From RYN-433 sp036558265 (lineage in GTDB: Bacteria > Planctomycetota > Phycisphaerae > Tepidisphaerales > Tepidisphaeraceae): DNA of 18,098 nucleotides. The translations under genes and the position numbers were made by a program. The notes under the pieces were generated by a model. That model was not told the origin of the DNA, searched no databases, and saw only the letters and a list, made by a program, of their open reading frames with translations. The stretch is from contig DATBFY010000203.1 of assembly GCA_036558265.1 (NCBI GenBank), positions 1 to 18,098 of the forward strand, in the 5' to 3' direction. Positions 14,666 through 18,098 of the stretch are shown piece after piece; within the stretch, counting starts at the first letter, position 1; the number at the start of each line of letters is the position of its first letter.

Positions 14666-15616
14666 TTAGAAGCCGACGGCGCGGATCGCCGCCTTGAGCG
14701 TTTGCGCGCTATTGCGAAGTCCGGCAAGTTCGGCCGCGTTCAGCGGCACCGGCAGCGGCGCCTCCACCCCGCCCCGGTTCACGATGCACGGCACCGACAG
14801 GCACACGTCGTCGATCTCGTGGTAGCCGCTCAGCAGCGAGCTGACCGACAGCACGCCGTTCTCGTCATGCAGGACCGCCTCCAGGATCCGCGCCGTCGCC
14901 AGCGCGATCGCGTAATTCGTCGCCCCCTTGCCCGCGATTACCTGCTGCGCCGCCGTCTTCACGTCCTGGAAGATCTCGCTCCGGTCGCGCACGGTCAGCT
15001 TGCCGTGCCCGCTCACCGCCCACTCGTGCAACGGGACGTTGCCCACGTCCGCGCTCGACCACAGCGGGATCTCGCTGTCCCCGTGCTCCCCGGCGATGTA
15101 CGCATGCACGTTCTGCACCGACACCCGCAGCCGCCGCGCGATCAGAAACCGGAACCGCGACGAGTCCAGCACCGTCCCCGAGCCAAACACCCGCTGCCGC
15201 GGCAGGCCCGAGAGCTTGAGCGTCACGTACGTCAGCACGTCCACCGGGTTGGTCACCACCAGCAGGATCGCGTCCGGCGCCACGCGTAGCAGGCCGGGCA
15301 CCAGCGCGCGGCAGATCGCCGTGTTCGCCGACGCGAGCTCCATCCGGCTCTGCCCCGACTTCTGCTTGGCGCCGGCGGTGATCACGACCACGTCTGCGCC
15401 CCGGCACACGCCCAGGTCATCCGACCCCTCGAGCGTCGCCATCGGCACGAACTGCAGGCCGTGGTTCAGATCCAACACCTCCGCCTCGACCTTGGCGCGG
15501 TTCACGTCATAGAGCGCGATGGACTGGGCCACCCCGCGCACCAGGCACGCGTAGGCGATCGTCGCCCCTACCGACCCCGCCCCGACGATCGCGACCTTTG
15601 AAGGCTTGTCCGCCAT
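14666..15616 (-). CDS. ldh: L-lactate dehydrogenase
   Basis: A 316-aa cytoplasmic NAD-dependent enzyme interconverting pyruvate and L-lactate. The Rossmann motif VGAGSVGAT (11-19) is followed by Asp37 in ALYDV, which sets NAD over NADP. The active-site loop AGAKQKSGQSR (81-91) holds Gln85, equivalent to Gln102 that selects lactate over malate dehydrogenase, and Arg91, equivalent to Arg109. Asp151 and Arg154 in VLDSSRFR match Asp168 and Arg171. The catalytic histidine is His178 in GEHGDSE. Length is standard. The ATG at 15616 is chosen over an upstream start at 15661 because it begins the Rossmann fold and has an AAGGGA site. The PhoD-like gene follows 20 nt later. A possible folded element lies about 105 nt upstream. 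Confidence 0.93.
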   Translation of the reverse strand: MADKPSKVAIVGAGSVGATIAYACLVRGVAQSIALYDVNRAKVEAEVLDLNHGLQFVPMATLEGSDDLGVCRGADVVVITAGAKQKSGQSRMELASANTAICRALVPGLLRVAPDAILLVVTNPVDVLTYVTLKLSGLPRQRVFGSGTVLDSSRFRFLIARRLRVSVQNVHAYIAGEHGDSEIPLWSSADVGNVPLHEWAVSGHGKLTVRDRSEIFQDVKTAAQQVIAGKGATNYAIALATARILEAVLHDENGVLSVSSLLSGYHEIDDVCLSVPCIVNRGGVEAPLPVPLNAAELAGLRNSAQTLKAAIRAVGF

Positions 15617-15720
15617 GGGACCGTCCCTTGTCAGCCGTCCGCCTCCCGTTGTCAACATCAATCTGCCCCGCCGAGATCCTCGACGCTTCGGAAGGGCCTG
15701 TCATCCTGGGCCGAAATTAC

Positions 15721-15774
15721 CTCTGCGTCGATCGATCCCGTGGGAACGGGGCGGCAGACGCCGTTGACGCAGAG
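15721..15774. other. Possible three-way-junction RNA or DNA fold
   Basis: CTCTGCGTC (15721-15729) and GACGCAGAG (15766-15774) form a perfect 9-bp stem. Inside it are two hairpins: CCCGT-GGGA-ACGGG (15737-15750, a GNRA-type loop) and CGGC-AGAC-GCCG (15752-15763). Orientation is unknown; it is upstream of ldh on the minus strand and upstream of the predicted promoter on the plus strand. A 9-bp repeat alone could be chance. Confidence 0.35.
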
Positions 15775-15881
15775 ATCCGCTCTGATACCGAACGCGCTGA
15801 ATGGCTTCGATCACGGCTGGGGGAATGGGGGCGCCTCTCGATAATCACTCACGGTCGCGCCTCCGCTGCACACACCACTCG

Positions 15882-15910
15882 CTGAAGCTCGTGTGGACAT
15901 CGCGTATAAT
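15882..15910 (+). promoter_or_regulatory. Predicted promoter of the zinc-ribbon gene
   Basis: A perfect TATAAT at 15905-15910 with CTGAAG (15882-15887, three of six matches) 17 bp before it. Transcription from near 15917 would leave a leader of about 76 nt. Confidence 0.42.
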
Positions 15911-15992
15911 CCACCCGACGTACCCACTTCTGTCTCGCCGAGGCGCCGACCGGCGCTGCTCGAAGGTCCGTCCGTTTCGCGAAGGATCGTTC

Positions 15993-16283
15993 ATGGCCAT
16001 CCCATGTCCCTGCCCGCGTTGTAAGCACGTCACGCACATGCCCGATTCGGCCGGGGGGAAGATCGGGCGGTGCAAGCAGTGCGGGGCGATCGTGCGCATT
16101 CCACTGGCGGCGTGGCAGCGGAAATACTGCTGCATCTGCCACGCGGACGTCTCGCTGACCAAGCGGGTGAAGGATTCGGAGGGTCAGTATTATTGCCCAG
16201 CCTGCTGGAAGGCGCGGTTGGACGCCGCTGCGGCGACCAGTGACGACTTCTGGAGCGCTTTGGAAGATCTCGACCGGCAATGA
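15993..16283 (+). CDS. Small double zinc-ribbon protein
   Basis: A 96-aa soluble protein with two zinc ribbons. The first uses CPRC (Cys7, Cys10) and CKQC (Cys27, Cys30) around HMPDSAGGKIGR, a form common in Planctomycetota proteins, where it is often the N-terminal module of larger membrane or kinase proteins. The second uses CCIC (within 46-49) and CPAC (Cys68, Cys71). The tail ATSDDFWSALEDLDRQ is acidic and amphipathic. Such ribbons bind zinc structurally and may mediate nucleic-acid or protein contacts; no function can be assigned. The ATG at 15993 is chosen over an upstream in-frame start because it follows a GAAGGA site and begins the first ribbon. The secreted-protein gene starts 104 nt downstream in the same direction. 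Confidence 0.82.
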   Translation: MAIPCPCPRCKHVTHMPDSAGGKIGRCKQCGAIVRIPLAAWQRKYCCICHADVSLTKRVKDSEGQYYCPACWKARLDAAAATSDDFWSALEDLDRQ

Positions 16284-16387
16284 GGCGCGCCAGCGGCGGG
16301 CGCCTTGCGGACCCGAGACGTGCCCGATCGCGTGGCGCGGTGGCAGGTTCGTCAACATCCCCGCAGGTTTCGGGTATTAACCGGGCG

Positions 16388-17269
16388 ATGACGCCCCGGT
16401 TGCCGGCCATCCTCCTAATGCTAACTCTTGCGACGCCCGCACTTGCGGGAAACGTGCAGGCACCGGCAACCCAGCCCTCGCACGCCCCACTGCTCGACGC
16501 CTACCGCCACCTCGACCCCGGATCGTGGATCATCATGCAGGCCACCCTCCGCTCGGGCGACACGCCCACGCAGATCCGGCGAAAGGTCACCATCCTGGCC
16601 CGGGACGGCGTCCAGCGGGCGGTCGAGGAGGCCAAGTGGAGCGGCGACGCGTTCATGCCCACCGGCCCCGCCCGGGCGCTTGCCCCCGCCGACCGGCGGA
16701 CGTTCGACGAACTGAGGCTCAAGCCCCACGCGGTCGAGCCCGACCAGGTCGTCACGGTCGGGCCGAAGCGGTATGTCTGCTCGGTCAAGACCTACCGGTT
16801 CGAAGAGGCCGGCCGGACGACGCTCCTGACGCTTTTCCGGGATGCATCGGGCGGCACCAAGCTTCCGCCGCGGACGATCTCGATCAACAACCGCGAGATC
16901 CCGTTACCCGCCGACGCCCTCCAGGCTGACTTTGCGGTCGAGGGTCCGAAGGTTTCCACCCGGGGCCAGCGGCGGATCGCCGCGGTGGCCTCCCCGCTGC
17001 GGATCAAGGGGCAGACCTGCAACTGCCTGGTCGAAGCCACGCGGGTCCAGGGCACCAGCAACGACAAGCCGCTTGAGGTGGTCGTCGAGGAATGGTTCTG
17101 CCACGACCTGCCCGGAGAGCGTTTGCGAACGGTGACGGCGATGACCTCGGGTGGCACGCGCGTACAGTCGGAGACCACCGTTCTCGACTTCCACATCGCC
17201 CATCCCGCCGGCTCCGCCCCCGCCGCCAGTCCGGCCGGCGTCTTCGCCGCCCCAACATCCCGCGACTGA
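16388..17269 (+). CDS. Secreted protein of unknown function
   Basis: A 293-aa protein I do not recognise. Residues 1-20 are a clear signal peptide (MTPRLPAILLMLTLATPALA). The mature part begins with a proline/threonine-rich linker, then alternates short strands such as QIRRKVTILARDGVQRAVEE, DQVVTVGPKRYVCSVKTYRF and KGQTCNCLVEATRVQ, which suggests a beta-rich fold. Cysteines occur at CNC (about 222-224), in YVCSVKTY and in EWFCHDL. The repeated theme of a residue set followed by KTYRFEEAGR or EEWFCHDLPGERL resembles planctomycete proteins that process a value with a VEEWFC-like clause, but no enzyme motif is visible. The ATG at 16388 is chosen over a start at 16280 because it begins the signal peptide. 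The ribosome-binding site is weak. Confidence 0.75.
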   Translation: MTPRLPAILLMLTLATPALAGNVQAPATQPSHAPLLDAYRHLDPGSWIIMQATLRSGDTPTQIRRKVTILARDGVQRAVEEAKWSGDAFMPTGPARALAPADRRTFDELRLKPHAVEPDQVVTVGPKRYVCSVKTYRFEEAGRTTLLTLFRDASGGTKLPPRTISINNREIPLPADALQADFAVEGPKVSTRGQRRIAAVASPLRIKGQTCNCLVEATRVQGTSNDKPLEVVVEEWFCHDLPGERLRTVTAMTSGGTRVQSETTVLDFHIAHPAGSAPAASPAGVFAAPTSRD

Positions 17270-17294
17270 TCCGGGTAAGATGCACAGCCGACAG

Positions 17295-17336
17295 GCGTGG
17301 CACTGACACGCGTGGCATGGGCGGCCCGCCCGTGTC
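17295..17336. repeat. Intergenic direct and inverted repeats
   Basis: GCGTGGCA occurs twice (17295-17302 and 17310-17317). CATGGGC (17316-17322) pairs with GCCCGTG (17328-17334, one G-T), and GACACG (17305-17310) pairs with CGTGTC (17331-17336). It lies 25 nt after the stop of the secreted-protein gene and shares GTGGCACTG with the palindrome near 10929. It may end transcription of the upstream gene or be a dispersed repeat. Confidence 0.5.
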
Positions 17337-17361
17337 CGGACACCCTCACCCCAGGCGCCGC

Positions 17362-18098
17362 ATGAGCAAACGATTCTGCTTCCTCCTCTTTCTGGCTCTG
17401 TCTATCGGCGGCGCGCTCGACGGCGCGCGGGCGGATGACAACTGGCCGCAGTTCCGCGGGCCCACCGGCCAGGGCGTCTCCGACTCCACGGGCCTTCCGA
17501 CGACATGGGCCGAGGGCAGGAACGTCAAGTGGAAGATACCGATCCACGGCCGCTCGTGGTCGTCGCCGGTCATCTGGGGCGACCAGGTCTGGCTGACCAC
17601 CGCCAGCGAGGACGGCCGCGAGCTCTTCGCGCTCTGCTTCGACAAACTGAGCGGCAAGGTTCTGCTCGATCGCAAGCTGTTCGATGACCCGGCGCCCAAC
17701 CCGATCTTCAAGCGGTTCAACACTTACGCCTCCCCGACGCCGGTCATCGAAGAGGGACGCATCTACATCACGTTCGGGTCGGCGGGCACGGTGTGCCTCG
17801 ACACGACGACCTTCAAGCCGCTGTGGGAGCGGCGGGACATTCATATCAATCATTTCCGCGGCGCGGGGTCGTCGCTGTTGAAGTACGAGAACCTGCTGAT
17901 CCTGGACTTCGACGGCAGCGACGCGCAGTTCGTCATCGCGCTGGACAAGAACACCGGCGCCAACGCGTGGAAGACGCCCCGGTCCATCGACTACGGCGAC
18001 ACCGACCCGGATGGAAAGGTCAAGGCCGACGGCGACTTCCGCAAGGCCTTCTCCACCTGTCGCCCGGCGACCGTCAACGGCCAGCCCGCGGTCATCAG
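17362..18098 (+). CDS. PQQ-like beta-propeller protein, 3' end outside the window
   Basis: The first 245 codons of a secreted beta-propeller protein; no stop is reached before the window edge. Residues 1-24 are a signal peptide ending in ARA. The mature start DDNWPQFRGPTGQGVSD is the standard opening of PQQ-binding-like repeat proteins that are abundant in Planctomycetota. Blades follow with WSSPVIWGDQVWLTTAS, LFALCFDKLSGKVLLDRKLF, SPTPVIEEGRIYITFGSAGT, VCLDTTTFKPLWERRD and VIALDKNTGANAWKT. They resemble the WD40-like fold of BamB and quinoprotein dehydrogenases, but residues needed to bind PQQ cannot be judged from this part. The function is probably an extracytoplasmic scaffold or unknown. 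The ATG at 17362 begins the signal peptide; its ribosome-binding site is weak. Confidence 0.88.
   Translation, partial: MSKRFCFLLFLALSIGGALDGARADDNWPQFRGPTGQGVSDSTGLPTTWAEGRNVKWKIPIHGRSWSSPVIWGDQVWLTTASEDGRELFALCFDKLSGKVLLDRKLFDDPAPNPIFKRFNTYASPTPVIEEGRIYITFGSAGTVCLDTTTFKPLWERRDIHINHFRGAGSSLLKYENLLILDFDGSDAQFVIALDKNTGANAWKTPRSIDYGDTDPDGKVKADGDFRKAFSTCRPATVNGQPAVI

Larger units (their letters stand above)
15617..15992. other. Non-coding gap between divergent genes
   Basis: These 376 bases separate the start of ldh from the zinc-ribbon gene. I see no convincing protein: the open frames here lack ribosome-binding sites and family-like sequence. The gap holds a possible three-stem folded element at 15721-15774 and a predicted rightward promoter at 15882-15910. 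The promoter for ldh should lie in its left part but shows no clear consensus. Confidence 0.6.

Noticed and set aside
15598..15885. A 95-codon rightward frame in the gap between ldh and the zinc-ribbon gene
   Set aside because: It starts inside ldh on the opposite strand, has no ribosome-binding site and shows no protein-like pattern.
16792..17853. A leftward open frame (353 codons) across the secreted-protein and PQQ-like genes
   Set aside because: It covers parts of two signal-peptide genes on the other strand and shows no recognisable domain.

Overview
The window is GC-rich DNA that most resembles Planctomycetota, probably class Phycisphaerae. The clues are a PEP-CTERM sorting signal, a PQQ-type propeller protein opening with WPQFRGPTGQGVS, several large secreted glycosidase-like proteins, tandem CxxC zinc ribbons of a planctomycete type, and a loose gene layout. 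This placement is inferred from protein style, not from a marker gene. I see no tRNA, rRNA, CRISPR array, transposase or phage gene.

Positions 1-9600 form one leftward (minus-strand) block. In transcription order it holds a secreted 756-aa glycosidase-like protein, a FIST-domain sensor-like protein and a secreted 541-aa beta-propeller glycosidase-like protein; the gaps are only about 30 nt, so this is a likely operon. Next come a type II toxin-antitoxin pair with a large antitoxin and an overlapping RelE/ParE-like toxin, then an intramembrane CPBP/CAAX-type protease of the kind linked to PEP-CTERM/exosortase systems. A PEP-CTERM beta-helix protein with a structured leader follows, then a terminator, a SufS/CsdB-like cysteine desulfurase and a GNAT acetyltransferase.

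Positions 9601-12254 read rightward from a divergent promoter region: a PilT/PilU-type retraction ATPase and a secreted GH99/GH71-like glycosidase, separated by a perfect palindrome. Positions 12277-13492 hold two divergent small lipoproteins (DUF4136-like and YajG-like). Positions 13542-15616 hold L-lactate dehydrogenase followed by a PhoD-like phosphatase, leftward. After a 376-nt non-coding gap with a possible folded element, positions 15993-18098 read rightward: a double zinc-ribbon protein, an unrecognised secreted protein, and the start of a PQQ-like beta-propeller protein cut by the window edge.

Much of the content concerns the cell envelope and polysaccharide use: about eight products carry signal peptides or lipoboxes. 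The most unusual features are (i) a 14-bp perfect inverted repeat in the leader of the PEP-CTERM gene, whose distal arm can fully mask the Shine-Dalgarno sequence, and (ii) the toxin-antitoxin pair with an atypically long antitoxin next to the PEP-CTERM-linked protease. All start codons were re-chosen from ribosome-binding sites and signal peptides; no database search was run.
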